From contig JANVAS020000222.1 in NCBI GenBank assembly GCA_027563935.2, forward strand, positions 7,440,001 through 7,504,000: a stretch of DNA of 64,000 nucleotides, read 5' to 3'. This DNA is from Costus lasius (lineage: Eukaryota > Streptophyta > Magnoliopsida > Zingiberales > Costaceae). The notes beneath the pieces were generated by a model. That model ran no database searches. It was given only the letters and a program-made list of their open reading frames with translations, and had not been told where the DNA came from. This document shows positions 23,582-34,744 of this stretch, piece by piece. The translations under genes and the position numbers were made by a program. Position 1 is the first letter of the stretch. Each line of letters begins with the position of its first letter.

Positions 23582-24535
23582 GACATCCCTAGTCTTCAAG
23601 CTATGAAGACATGGTTGGGGAAGTGTTTCGAGATGAAAGACTTAGGGGAGGCCGCCGACATTCTAGGCGTGAGGATCTACCGGGATAGATCCAAGAGGCT
23701 TCTGGCCCTTAGTCAAAGTACTTACATTGATAAGGTACTGGAGAGGTTCTACATGGAGCAATCCAAGAAAGGAAACCTTCCAGTGAGACATGGCCTTGCT
23801 CTCTCAAAGAGCCAGTGTCCTACAACACAGGCTGAGAGGGATGACATGAGTCGAATTCCTTATGCTTCGGCAGTAGGATCAATCATGTATGCAATGTTAT
23901 GTACTAGACCAGATGTAGCATATGCTGTGAGCTTAACCAGCCGATACCAATCCAATCCAGGTCTGCAGCACTGGGTGGCTGTAAAGAACATCCTAAAGTA
24001 TCTGAAAAGAACTAAGGATCTGTTCTTGGTCTATGGGGGATAGAAAGAGCTCAGTATATAGGGCTATACTGATGCATCGTTCCAGTCTGACCCCGACGAC
24101 TTTAGATCGCAGGCCGGCTATGTGTTCAAGATAAATGGAGGCGCTGTATGCTGGAAGAGCTTCAAGCAATCCACCATAGGAGATTCTACAATCGAAGCTG
24201 AGTATGTGGCTGCTTCTGAGGCAGCCAAGGAAGCTATTTGGATAAGGAAGTTCTTATGTGATCTTCAAGTGGTACCTAGTCCAATGGATCCCATTGAACT
24301 CTACTGTGACAACAATGGAGCAATTGCACAAGCCAAGGAACCACGGTCTCATCAAAGATCCAAGCACATACTCAGAAGATTTCACCTGATCAGAGAGATC
24401 ATTGACAGAGGTGATGTCAAGATTAACAGAGTAGACACAGAGAACAATCTGGCAGACCCATTGACCAAGGCTTTGGCGCAGCAGAAGCATGATGGTCACG
24501 CTAGAGATATGGGGTTGAGATTCCTCAACTTCTAG
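23582..24535 (+). pseudogene. Element D gag-pol, second visible piece (RT thumb and RNase H)
   Basis: After the duplicated GAAAC, the frame of D resumes with DIPSLQAMKTWLGKCFEMKDLGEAADILGV and continues to GLRFLNF and the TAG ending at 24535. RNase H residues are seen in YTDAS, IEAEY and CDNNGA, and NLADPLTKAL is near the end. Two stops interrupt it: TAG at 24041-24043 (Gln in sister copies) and TAG at 24059-24061 (Glu in sister copies). Sequence divergence from family 1 is spread evenly, so D is a separate, older family rather than a chimera. Confidence 0.88.
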
Positions 24536-24543
24536 GTCTTAGT

Positions 24544-24556
24544 GCAAGTGGGAGAT
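24544..24556 (+). other. Polypurine tract of element D
   Basis: GCAAGTGGGAGAT directly precedes the LTR start TGTTAGTG at 24557. It is identical to the tract of family 1 although the LTRs differ. Confidence 0.7.
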
Positions 24557-27500
24557 TGTTAGTGTATATTCCCTAGGACCTAGTTTTGGTCAACTTATGT
24601 ACTACATGACATTGATATTTATATATCATTCTGGCATTGTCGTTATCATTGTTTGACTACACTTGCGATTGTGTACTTACATGATAATGTCCCTAGAGAC
24701 AGATTGGATCTGTGCTAAAATAATTGTCCCCAGTCGATGTACCTGAGTGGATATGGGACAGCTATGGTACTTGAGAGACATGGGTATGTGGGCTGGTTAG
24801 GCACGTGGTGCTAACGCAAACACATGGGTATATCATTGGAGGATATACTGGATAGACCCGCTATGAGGCTATGACTTGGTGTCATGAGTTATCCTCATAA
24901 GTGACAGGAGATGCATTGATCCCTTGACTTGAGGTCATTGATCATTCTATATGGTTAGGGACTTGCTTTGATACAACCTAACACCTTGCCGTAGCTGGGA
25001 GGTCATAACGGTTGTTATTGAGCATGTCACGACCCATATGAGTGTTGGGGTATGCCCTTAGCCTAATGTTTGAGGCCTTGGGATTGTATCAGTATCATGT
25101 AATAAACTCTTCTGTTTATGAAGGCATGGTTATTATTCAGTTTGCTACATTGTCTGCTGCAATATATGTTCTTCTGAATAATGTCTCAAAGCTGTTCAGC
25201 TAGGCTGACATGCTATAAGTCCTTAGTCGATATATCTTGGTGAACATGAGACAGCCTTGATATGATTGAGACTAATATGTGTTCTGATCTTATAGGATGC
25301 TTCGAGCATGGAATAAGATGTAGACTCATGGGTACATGGGATGTACTGGACAGACCCTACTAGGATATTCAGTTGCTTGTCACAATGTGAATATTCCTTG
25401 ATTGCAACAAGTGGCACATTTCCTCTGACTTGAGATCACTTGTGTTTTCTAAATGATGATTGTCATTGTTTTGAGATAGTTCGATATCATTTAAAACATA
25501 ATGATTATAGACTATCTTGGATGGTGAGCTTGAGTCATGTTAGGGCACTAGTGATAGACATAGGATTGCCGTCTCCTTGTTTAAGGAGTGTGATGTTCTA
25601 AAGGGGCCCCCTGGATGAGATGATTGAGAAAGTGTATGGCCATACCCAGGTGACTATGTTCATCTGATCTAATCATGCTCATCATATTGGAGTTACAAGC
25701 TTGACACGCTTGTCCAATAAGAACATCCAGTGGCAAAGGAAATATGTATGCTTCGTGAGTTGGATTCACACTTGTGCTGTGTTTTGGGTGTAGTCTTGGA
25801 AGACTCTTTTCTTTATATCGGGAGACAGTGATGTGTTGCTAGATACCCCTCACTGATCGTGATGACGTAAGTTATCGTTACCGACAATTAAAGGAAACCC
25901 TCAGGGTCGCACAATTGATGATATGGCTTACTTAAGTCAGATCGTGTGGACTGAATTAGTTGGGTTCAGTTTAAAGGGATTTAATCTCTGATTATGAGTG
26001 AGATCCGGTCTGATCATGTTTGATTGATTAGGGCTTGAGATCGGTAAGCTTTGATCGAGAGACTGGATGCTTGATCAGTGAGATCAGGAGCATCAAGAGA
26101 TCAACGGTTAGATCTGGAACCTTAGGGTTTTAATTTGATCTAGGCCATGTCGCTTGGTTTATTTGGCTATTGAACCAAATTCAAGATGAACCGGCTCATG
26201 GATGAGCGCATGGTTCAAGGGTGAAGTGAGTTGGCGATTGGGGTAAACCCATGATCGCAAGTGGAGAAGTGGCATGCTATTTTTAGATAGCACTTCTCTT
26301 GCGTGACCACCTCTCACGTTCACGCCCCCCTTTCGCTCTTGTGTTCGTCGCCTTGCCTCTTGCTCTTGACGAGAGAACTTTGTGTTGTGAAGAGGTTGAC
26401 GAAAAGAGAAAAAGAAATTGCCAAGCAAAACATCTCTTCCCTTTTACCATTCGACAAGGACACCTTTGGGCCTTGCTAGCACAAGGAGCGCCAAAGAGGA
26501 GTAGGCGACATCAACTGTGTGCGTCACCTCTGGAGAAGATCCAGTTCGATCTTTGCTTCCAAGGCGCCATCTAGAAATGGCTATGGTATGGTTCTATCTC
26601 TTCCGTGCAATCGGATTTTATATGGTTGATCATATCTCATGAAACTAATCCTTTGAAACCCTTTCCGCTGCTTAAAATTTTAATATGCGCCATGCTGGGT
26701 TTCGCCCCCCTCTTGAAAGGGGTTCCTTACAATGAGAAGATCAATGGACAGACATAGGATTTGCCCCTTCCCTAAGGAAGCATGATATCCGTGGAGCTCC
26801 TTTATGGTTCTATGACTGAGAGTGTATGGCCATACCCAGGTGAGAACCTGTTTTAGTCATAGCCATGTGATTGGATGAAAACAAGTGGTGACACACTTGT
26901 CCAATCGGATATCAGTACGGCAAAGAGACTGTAATGCATCTGTACCTAGTTGCGATGATGGGGATGTCGATGTCGATATCCATTCCAACGACCTGGGTAG
27001 CAGCGATGCACTGCTAGGTGCCACTCACTGCTTGTGATGACCTCTGGTCAGCACTGCCAGCATCAGAGGAACCTACAGGGTCTCACACCTTGATACTTGA
27101 GTTCTTGTATTGATCGGGAAGCCTTATAATCGGATCTAATTGGGAGATTTCATCAGCGCCAATGGGCCTGATGAGATGGAAGAATGTTATTGGAGCCAAA
27201 CTTCATTTTTGGCAGGTTGACCCGTATTTGACTATGGTTGGTCACATTTGGATTAGGGTTGCATTGGATTGGATCCAAGTGCTTAATCAACCAATGTAAT
27301 GAAGTTTGGGCTAGCTCATTATCCAATGAGGCCCAATGACAAGTTCTCATGAAGAGATGAGAGGCTAAAAGGGTATAATGGGGAGAAAGATGAACCATTA
27401 GGCGCCTAGGGGCATAATGGGGTCATGTTGGCGCCTTTGCTCCATTATGGAAGTAAATGATGCCTCCCCTCTCTTGCTAGGATGGAATGAATGCCTCTAT

Positions 27501-28183
27501 GGCATTGCTTGAGGCGCAAGGCAAGGCCTTGGCGCATAAGGAAAGGCGTGGGAACAAAAGGAAAGGTTGAATGAGAATTATGGAAATGTCTTGGAGACTT
27601 TCCTTGTCTCAAACCTCCTCATCCTAGCCCTACACTTGTCATGATCCTAGCCATTACCCTAACCGCCTCTTGCCCTATAAATGTGACCCTAGTCGCCCCC
27701 TCTTGTGGGTAATCAATCCTTGAAGGCGTGAACACAAGGAGAGGGGCGAGTGCTTGGAGCAAGGGCGCATCTTCCATAACCGCAAGCCTCTTCCTCCTTT
27801 CCTCTTGGCGCAAAGAGATCTAGGGCTTGGCGGCTTGAGTAGTTTTCCCTCTTCACTTGGCGCATCTTTTCTCTAGGTGGCGCAAGAGAAGTAAAACATC
27901 TTCCTAAGGCTTGGATCTTCTTCCCGAGGCTAGCACCGGGCGTGGAAGAAGAGAACTCAAGAGATCCGTGTGTGCGAGACTGCAGAGGGCGCACACTTGG
28001 ACGCCTACATCGGCATCGCTCCACATTGCTCCTAAGGTACTTACTATCTCATCGTGTCGACTCCCTTGCTTGCGATCTTCACTGGGTTTTTGGGACCGGC
28101 CTGTTTCGGGGACATTCTTCCGCTGCGAAAAATGTATGTCTATAACTCTGAAAATTGTAAAATGTCCCCGGGGTTTCCCAACA
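24557..28183 (+). repeat. 3' LTR of element D (about 1.93 kb without F)
   Basis: It starts TGTTAGTGTATATTCCC after the purine tract and ends GGTTTCCCAACA at 28183, so its ends are the inverted pair TGTT...AACA. The solo LTR F (25043-26731) plus one ATGAG copy splits it into 24557-25042 and 26737-28183. Much of the second part is rich in GGCGCC-type words. The AT-richer LTR G next to it is a diverged relative. Short frames inside (for example near 27.6-28.2 kb) are unlike known proteins and not shared with G. Confidence 0.8.
25043..26731 (+). repeat. Element F: solo LTR of family 1 (1689 bp)
   Basis: A complete family-1 LTR, TGTTGGGG to GGTTCCTTACA, with no internal region on either side. It is flanked by ATGAG at 25038-25042 and 26732-26736. 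This is the usual product of recombination between the two LTRs of one full element. Removing F and one ATGAG rejoins the LTR of D so that it aligns with the uninterrupted G LTR near 28690 (CGACCCATAT...). Confidence 0.92.
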
Positions 28184-28228
28184 ACAAGTTATGTATGCAT
28201 TGATGGTGTGTGAGGTAGTGGACACTCT
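28184..28228. other. Short spacer between the LTRs of D and G
   Basis: 45 bases after the D LTR. They include the right flank of D, but the left target-site copy is outside the window so no duplication can be tested. Nothing recognisable. Confidence 0.4.
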
Positions 28229-29640
28229 CGATTGGTGTTTATGCCCTAATACCCATTTGTTGGTCCATTGTTGTACTATTTGACATTGATATTTTATATG
28301 TATCTATTATGACATTGTCATTATTATGCTATGTTTTCATCTGTGTCTTTGTACATTTGCATGATAATGTCCCTAGATAGATTTCAACTGTCTTAAAGTT
28401 TTTTCCCTAGTCATGTACCTAAGTAGATAAGGGACAGCACAAGTACATGTGAGACTGGTATATGTGCTAGTTAGGCGCATAGTGCTAATGCAGACATATA
28501 AGTATATCAATTGTGGATATACTGGATTGATCTACTATAAGGCTATAACTTAGTGTTACAAGTGACAAGAGATCCATTGATCCTTTGACTTGAGGTAATT
28601 GACTCTTCTATATGGTTAGGGACATACTTTGATATAACCTAATGTCTCACTATAGTTGGGAGGTTATAACGGTTGTCATTGGGTTTTGTCTCGACCCATA
28701 TAAGAAGTTCAATTGACAGATAGAGGATTTGCCCGTTCTTGAGAGAAACTTGATATCTATCGGCCCTATATTGATGCATGACTGAAATTGTATAGTCACC
28801 CAGGTGAAAGCTTAATTTAGTCATGACCATGTGATTGGGTTTATACAAAGTGATGACACATTTAGTCCAATTAGGATGTAAGTTTGTCAATAAGACTATA
28901 ATGTATACATACCTTATTGCGATATAGGGGATATCAATGTAGACAACTATTCCGAAGACTTGGGTAGTAGCAATGCATTGCTATGTGCCATTCATTACTT
29001 GTGATGACTTGAATTCATCACTACCAACATTAGAGTAACCTATATGATCGCACACCTTGATACTTGAGTTTTCATACTAATTGGGTAGCCTAATAATCGA
29101 GTTGTTTTATAACTCATATCTATTTGGGATATTCTATCAGCGTGGATGCACATCATGAGATAGAGGAAACATATTGGGGCTTGACTTTATTTTTGTGTAA
29201 GTTGACCTCAAGTTAACTATGGTTAACCACATTTAACTGGGGTTGCATCAGATTGAGTCCAATGGCCTAATCAACTTAATTAATGAAGGCTAGTATGGTC
29301 CATTACTTAGATTCAAGTCATGGGGCCTACCAATAAGTGAAGGAGAAGAGGTATTGGCACCTCAGGGGTATAATGGGGATGAACATTATGCTTAGGTGCC
29401 TAAGGGCTTCATGGGGAAGGATTAAGCACCGAATGATGCATTTGGCATGTCCTTGGCACCTTTGACTTGGTCTAGGCATTTGGAAGGAAAGCTTGCCTCC
29501 TTTGGCAAGGCTTGGGGTGCATATGGCTTTCATGGATTGCATAGCAAGTCCTTGGAGCATATGGTATGAGGCTAGACACACAAGGAAAAGACTTGGAAAC
29601 TTTCCTTGCTCCTTGCCCTACTTGCGCACCCTTCCTGATG
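28229..29640 (+). repeat. Element G: old family-2 LTR fragment
   Basis: It aligns with the D LTR from its start (GTGTTTATGCCCTAATACC against GTGTATATTCCCTAGGACC) through shared words such as ACATGATAATGTCCCTAGA-type, CTTTGACTTGAGGT and CGACCCATAT, to about 29640. Divergence is high, and many CG words of D appear as TG or CA here. No 3' end follows directly; a family-2 LTR tail is found again at 35826-35956, which may be the same LTR split by the gypsy material between. The start is given to within a few bases. Confidence 0.6.
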
Positions 29641-30141
29641 TAGGAGCATCTCCTTGAAGATCTCCAATTCCCACACTTTGGAACTTTATGTATTTGGCCG
29701 ATTCTTTTTTCCAATTAACATCACTTGCATTGCATGTAGTTAGGTTAGCCTAGGGTTTATTTTGTAGATCTCACATACGGGCCATTTTGTAATCTCAAAG
29801 CATGTTAACGTTCAAGGAAGGAGAGGTTTTATGGGTTTGTATTCTTCATGCATGATTAGTGCATTTACCTCATGAAAGTTTTCTTTGAAAGAAAGTATGT
29901 TCCTCCAATAGCCGAGAGTTACTTGAGTGTTGCCTTCATCTTTCTGAGATTTGTTTGAGTGAAGCTATGTTCTTCCTCCATTGACACCACCCCTCATGAG
30001 CCTTGAAGCCTTCAAGCTTCAAGCTGGTCATTGATGCATTGCATTTACATTGTATTTTTACCTATATTCTATATGATATTTTGGACTTATTTTATGATTT
30101 TATACTAATTTTTAAATGTTTTTTACTTCACTTAATATGAA
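29641..30141. other. Unassigned repeat-derived sequence
   Basis: About 500 bases between recognisable LTR G and the tandem duplication at 30142. They contain T-rich tracts, ...TTTTGTAATCTC... and GTATTCTTC words common in LTR ends, but I found no partner in the window and no coding frame. It may be part of a gypsy LTR. Confidence 0.3.
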
Positions 30142-30219
30142 ATCTTTACTTTTCTTGGTTTTTGTGAAAATGCAGGTAAAATCTTTACTTTTCTTGGTTT
30201 TTGTGAAAATGCAGGTAAA
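30142..30219. repeat. Exact tandem duplication, 2 x 39 bp
   Basis: The 39-base unit starting ATCTTTACTTTTC and ending GCAGGTAAA occurs twice without a mismatch (30142-30180 and 30181-30219). It lies in T-rich LTR-like sequence and must be recent compared with its surroundings. Confidence 0.85.
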
Positions 30220-31892
30220 ATGGAGATAAAATGGTATAAAAATGATGGATTTCGTGACTTTTGAAGCCATAGCATGATTCCGGAGGAAATTATGAGGTCC
30301 ACATCAAATTTAAGGCAAAAATAGTGTCAGACATGACATTCATGGCCTTGGCCATGAGTTTCTTGGCCGGTCGTGAGTTTCGAGTTCAAGGAGTGAAAAC
30401 GCGGCTAACTAAAAAAGTTCACAGAAACTTTCACTAGTGAGGACATGAATCCTTCACGGACCATAAATATTTCTGTGTACAAGAGCTTTTATTCATATAA
30501 ACTTTCATAGCCGAAGACGTGAACAGTTTATAAGCCATGAGTTTTTCTACCCCTTCGAGTTTTTCACTCGATTCGACCTCAAATCGAGTCGAATTTGAAC
30601 CAAACTCTCCAGAATTCTTCCTTGAAGAGTTCCGAATTGATTAAAATATAAAAAGGAAGGATTTTTGGAGGGTAAAGGAGACTTCTATGGGTGAACACAA
30701 TCGGAGATGGCGGCTAAGGCAAAACTCAATTCCAGGGCAAATTTCTGGTGAGAATTCACGCAAAAGGGAGAATTGATCACTCATCTTTGTCTCTAGATCT
30801 TAGGGAAGCTTTTCTAATTACTTTCTTAGTGAATTGTTGTACTTTTGATAGGATTCGATGTAAGTTTCATACATAAACATGTTGTTAACTACGAACATGA
30901 ATGAATAAACTTTATTTCAGGATCAAGGATGTAGCCCACTAATGTTTATGGATTAAAAATTATATATTTTTTACTCTTTGTTATGATTATTATAGCATTG
31001 ATTTATTTAGAATTGTGTTTACTCTGTAATTTACTCTGCCAAGTATAGTTGTGTTTTAGACGTTGCGAGAAGGACCGGTAGGTGAATCGCAACGTCATAA
31101 TTATTTTATTCAAACATACGAATCCAAGAGGCAAATGCAAGCAGAAATTTCGAATTTTGACAAAGAATCGGACGAAAATGAGAAAGGGGCGGAAATCGTG
31201 TCTGAACTCGCTAAATCGAATAGATCGGGCTAGAGATTACCAAATCAATGGTCGGAGCTAGTCGGAAAGGGTCGCTAGCGAGTCCTGAAGGCAAGTGCTG
31301 GTCAGAAACTCTAAATTGATGCAAGAATGAGTGTGAAAACCCTTAAACACGGTAGAAACCCGAGAAGTACGACAGAGAAATTGTGTAGGGCCGATAGAAT
31401 TACGGTCGTAATTTTCCTTACAGCAGTGCCATATTTCAATCAGTTCGAAAAACATGGGCCGTAATATCTATATGGCCCTGTCGTAAAATTCTCAAAACTC
31501 TCAGATCAAAAATCGACTGGAATTACGATATCGTAACAGCGATTACGACATTGCCGTAAAAATGAAGAGAGAGATTTTTTATTTTACGAAATAAACGAAA
31601 ATCAACACAAAATTATGGCACACAAAAATATTTATGGTACTATCGTAATACGAACCAAATCTCGGAAACTTTCTGGTCGAAAATCACATGAAATTACGGC
31701 TCATAAAAATCATTACGGTAGTGCCGTAAAAGCCATAAAACTTTCTGGATGAAAAAGGACTAAAATTATAGCCCATAATATAAATTATGGTACTACCGTA
31801 TTTTTCTCAAAATTCAATTTTTCCTATAAAAATAAAAAAAAATTAATTCTAAAAAAAATAAACTAATATAAAAGAAACTAATATAAGGTAAA
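30220..31892 (-). repeat. Probable 3' non-coding and LTR-like region beside gypsy element H
   Basis: No coding frame. The left half carries a TATAAAAAGG-type box near 30650 and LTR-like sequence in plus orientation. The right half (31390-31810) holds about six repeats of an ATTACGG ... CCGTAAT motif on a 75-85 base period; a similar motif recurs in the right LTR of H near 35625-35655. I could not pair this region with the right LTR base by base, so the 3' LTR of H is unresolved: lost, inverted or replaced by another element. Confidence 0.4.
31393..31800. repeat. Cluster of degenerate ATTACGG/CCGTAAT inverted motifs
   Basis: Copies begin near 31393 (ATTACGGTCGTAAT), 31454 (GGGCCGTAATAT), 31521 (ATTACGATATCGTAA, GCCGTAAA), 31613 (ATTATGGCAC, ATCGTAAT), 31692 (ATTACGGCTC, TAGTGCCGTAAA) and 31766 (ATTATAGCCC, ACTACCGTA). 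Each can pair on itself. They sit in the non-coding stretch downstream of the gag-protease of H. Confidence 0.6.
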
Positions 31893-31921
31893 AGTGCTTG
31901 GGTTGCCTCCCAAGAAGCACT
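31893..31921 (-). other. Hairpin just downstream of the gag-protease of element H
   Basis: A 29-base segment starting AGTGCTTGGG and ending AAGAAGCACT folds with an inner stem CTTGGG/CCCAAG (loop TTGCCT) and an outer AGTG/CACT stem. It lies 14 bases past the last decayed frame of H. I recall very similar segments next to gag of Tat/Athila-type elements in several large plant genomes; that is memory, not a search. Confidence 0.5.
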
Positions 31922-31934
31922 AATTTAAAAATCA

Positions 31935-34438
31935 TTAGCTTGACCATTCTGCACTCAAATTTGATCGTGGTTCCTTTAGTCGCCATTCTAATTTCTCTTT
32001 GTTCTGTTCACAACTTCTGAATACATAAGACTCATTCAAGAAACAGTGTCCAATTTTGCCAAAGAACCTTCTTCCTTTGTTAAGCAGCTTCAATCTTTCC
32101 TTTCTTTTCTGTCTCTTCTTTCTTTTCTTTTCTGAAATTAAATCAGCTTTCTTTTGAAATTCTTTATCCACACACTCAAAAAGAAGTGTCACTTTCAAAA
32201 TTAAGAGGTTCATCAAATAACTTATGCAAATCATTAATGACATTATCAACTACATCAACACTACAACATGAACCTAAATATGATGGTTTTTTTAATGAAT
32301 CTATCAACTCAAACTCAATTATGTTATCAACAATATTTAGTGTAAGTTTTCCTTTCTTAATGTCAATGACTACCCCTGCTATGGCTAAAAATAGTCTACC
32401 AAGGATAATTGGGTTTTTAGAACTTTCTTCCATTTCTAACACTACAAAATCTGTTGGAACAAAATACTTTCCTACTTGAATTGCACATCTTCAAGAATCC
32501 CTACGGGATACTTAACTGAATGATCGACGAGCTGCAAAGCTATAGAAGTTAGTTTGAGCTCTCCCATGTCCAATTTCCTACAAATAGATAAAGACATTAG
32601 GCTTACACTAGCACCTAAGTCACATAAGGCTCGGTCAAAAGCCATACTCCCAATTGAACAAGGAATAAAGAAACTACCTGGATCTTTTAATTTTGGTGGC
32701 AACTTATTTTGGATGATAGCACTACACTCCTCAGTTAATGCCACAGTGCCATAGTCCTCTATCTTTCTTCTATTTGATAAAATTTCTTTTAAAAATTTAG
32801 CATAAGTGGGCATTTGAGATAAAGCTTTAGTAAATTGAATGTTAATATAAAGCTTTTTCAAGAGATCAAGAAACTTCCCAAATTGCTTATCTAATTTTGC
32901 TCGAACTAATCTTTGGGGAAAACGTATAGGTGGCCTACAATTTACATGTGAACTAGGTCTAGGAATGTCTGGCTGACATGGCTCATCACCTTGGTGAGGT
33001 GGCAAACTAGCATGAGACTGCTCATGTACAGGAGATTTTTCCAAGACTGGTTCTGGTTATGTTCAATCTCAGGCTCTTTTTCATTATCCTCAAATCTCCC
33101 TCTAGGTTTATCTAATTGCCTCCCACACCTAGTAATTATAGCATTACAATGTTCCCTAGGGTTTGGTTCAGGTTTAGTAGGTAATTTCCCTGGGGGTCTA
33201 TAAGAAGTGCTAGCTTGTTGTGCTATTTGGTTTTCTAGGATTTTATTGTGACCTGCTAAAGATCCTACTTGAGAAGTAAGTTGACTAACCATTCCTTTAA
33301 GATCTTCAATCGCCTTATTTTGATTTGTCATGATTTGACTTTGATTTGTCATCAATTGATTTTGACTAGCCATAAAATTTTCAAGCATGGACTCTACACT
33401 TGAATTTTGGGGCTGGTTTTGATTTTGATTTTGTCTCTGTTGATATCCTCAATTCTCAACTTGTCCCCCTATATTATTATTAATTTTCCAAGATAAATTG
33501 GGGTGGTTCCTCCATTCAGGGTTATAAGTACTAGAATAGGGATCATTATTTCTACTTTGACTGTAATTCCCTACTGCATTAACTTGCTCAGCACCCTGAT
33601 CAACAATAACTTTACACTCCTCAGAATAGTGTGCATGATTCCCACAAATTTCACAGGTAACAGAAGATGAAACTACGATAGTTTGCATTTGAAAAAAATC
33701 AAATCTATTGCTCAAAGAATCTACCTTTTCAGCCAAGGCACGCCAGTTATCATTTTCATTCTTACCGTGAGGAGGCCGATATATCACTCCTCTTTCAGTA
33801 GTCCATTGATTGTGGTTCAGAGCCATCTCTTCAAACAAAGTGAAAGAATCTTCAATAGTCTTGCTCATGAGGGTTCCTCCTGCAGCAGCATCAACAGTCA
33901 GACGAGTATTATAAAGTAAACCATTATAAAAAGTATGTATTAAAACTCATTTTTCAAGGCCATGGTAAGGATACTTCCGTTGTAACTCGTTGAAACGCTC
34001 CCATGCCTCGTTAAAAGACTCGCCATCCCGCTGTACAAAGCTTGTAATCTGGTTTCTCAACTTGATTGTCTTGCTGGGTGGAAAGTACTTCATCAAGAAA
34101 GCATTAAACAGTTGATTCCATATAGTGAAGGTACCGATAGGTTGAGATTGCAGCCAAGAACGTACTCGGTCCCTGAGAGAAAAAGGAAATAATCTAAGTT
34201 TTAATGCATCACTAGAAACACTATTAATTTTAATAGTATCACATAATTCAAGAAATATAGCAAGATGTCGATTAGGATCTTCAAGTGGAAATCCTCCAAA
34301 CTGATTCTACTGGATCATAGATAAGAAAGCAGGCTTGATTACAAAGTTATTAGCCTCTATAATTGGTCTAGCAATGCTAGAGTGTATCTCTTGTGGATTA
34401 GGGGTTGCATAGTCCCTAAGTGATCTTCTGTCTGCCAT
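31935..34438 (-). pseudogene. Gag-protease of a Ty3/gypsy (Athila/Tat-like) element, disabled (element H)
   Basis: The ATG at 34436-34438 begins MADRRSLRDYATPNP. A retrotransposon Gag domain follows (RLFPFSLRDRVRSWL, KYFPPSKTIKLRNQI, ESFNEAWERFNEL), then a zinc knuckle CEICGNHAHYSEEC near 33640, a coiled Q/N-rich stretch near 33350, an Athila-like segment (PPIRFPQRL) and aspartic protease with DLGASVSLMS near 32600 and PIILGRLFLA near 32400. The frame is broken by TAG at 34307-34309, TGA at 33947-33949 and 33449-33451, and frameshifts near 33000 and 32450. No RT or integrase follows, so the element is non-autonomous, like gag-only TR-GAG elements but with protease. Confidence 0.75.
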
Positions 34439-34717
34439 GACTTATACTTCTTCCTATCTTCCTTCAAATCTGAGTTTCCTGTGCAGTCTAAGAGTTTTGT
34501 TAATCTCAGGATCTAAGGGAACTAGCGGTCTTGATCTAAGATTCCTGCGCATGCACAAGTAGATAGATCAAATAAACTCAAAATATGCAGAAAAGTATAG
34601 AAAGCAGAATTAATCTCAGCTTCAGAAAATTTCTGAAGAAAATAACAAAAACAGAAAATAAAACAAAGCCTAGTCTAGCAATACTATTAAATTCTTCAAT
34701 ATTAACAAAAACCAAGG

Positions 34718-34735
34718 TCCCCGATAATAGCGCCA
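34718..34735 (-). promoter_or_regulatory. Primer binding site of element H (tRNA-Asp-like, degenerate)
   Basis: On the minus strand TGGCGCTATTATCGGGGA resembles TGGCGCCGTTGCCGGGGA, the sequence complementary to the 3' end of plant tRNA-Asp used by Athila/Tat elements. It is nine bases from the presumed LTR end at 34745, in the expected order LTR - primer site - gag on the minus strand. Confidence 0.6.
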
Positions 34736-34744
34736 AAAACTTAT

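Larger units (their letters stand above)
12311..28183 (+). mobile_element. Element D: family-2 copia retrotransposon, host of C, E and F
   Basis: Plus-strand element seen in pieces: end of Gag to the RT palm (12311-14506), end of RT and RNase H (23582-24535), and 3' LTR (24557-25042 and 26737-28183). The gaps are exactly filled by E and F, each with a 5 bp target duplication, and its Gag is cut on the left by C. Its protein is related to family 1 but clearly different, and its LTR begins TGTTAGTG. It is the oldest layer of this nest. The 5' half lies left of the window, beyond C, B and A. Confidence 0.85.

Noticed and set aside
27619..28213. Several 60-100 codon frames at the end of the D LTR
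   Set aside because: They lie within LTR sequence, overlap in different frames on both strands, and have no counterpart in LTR G.
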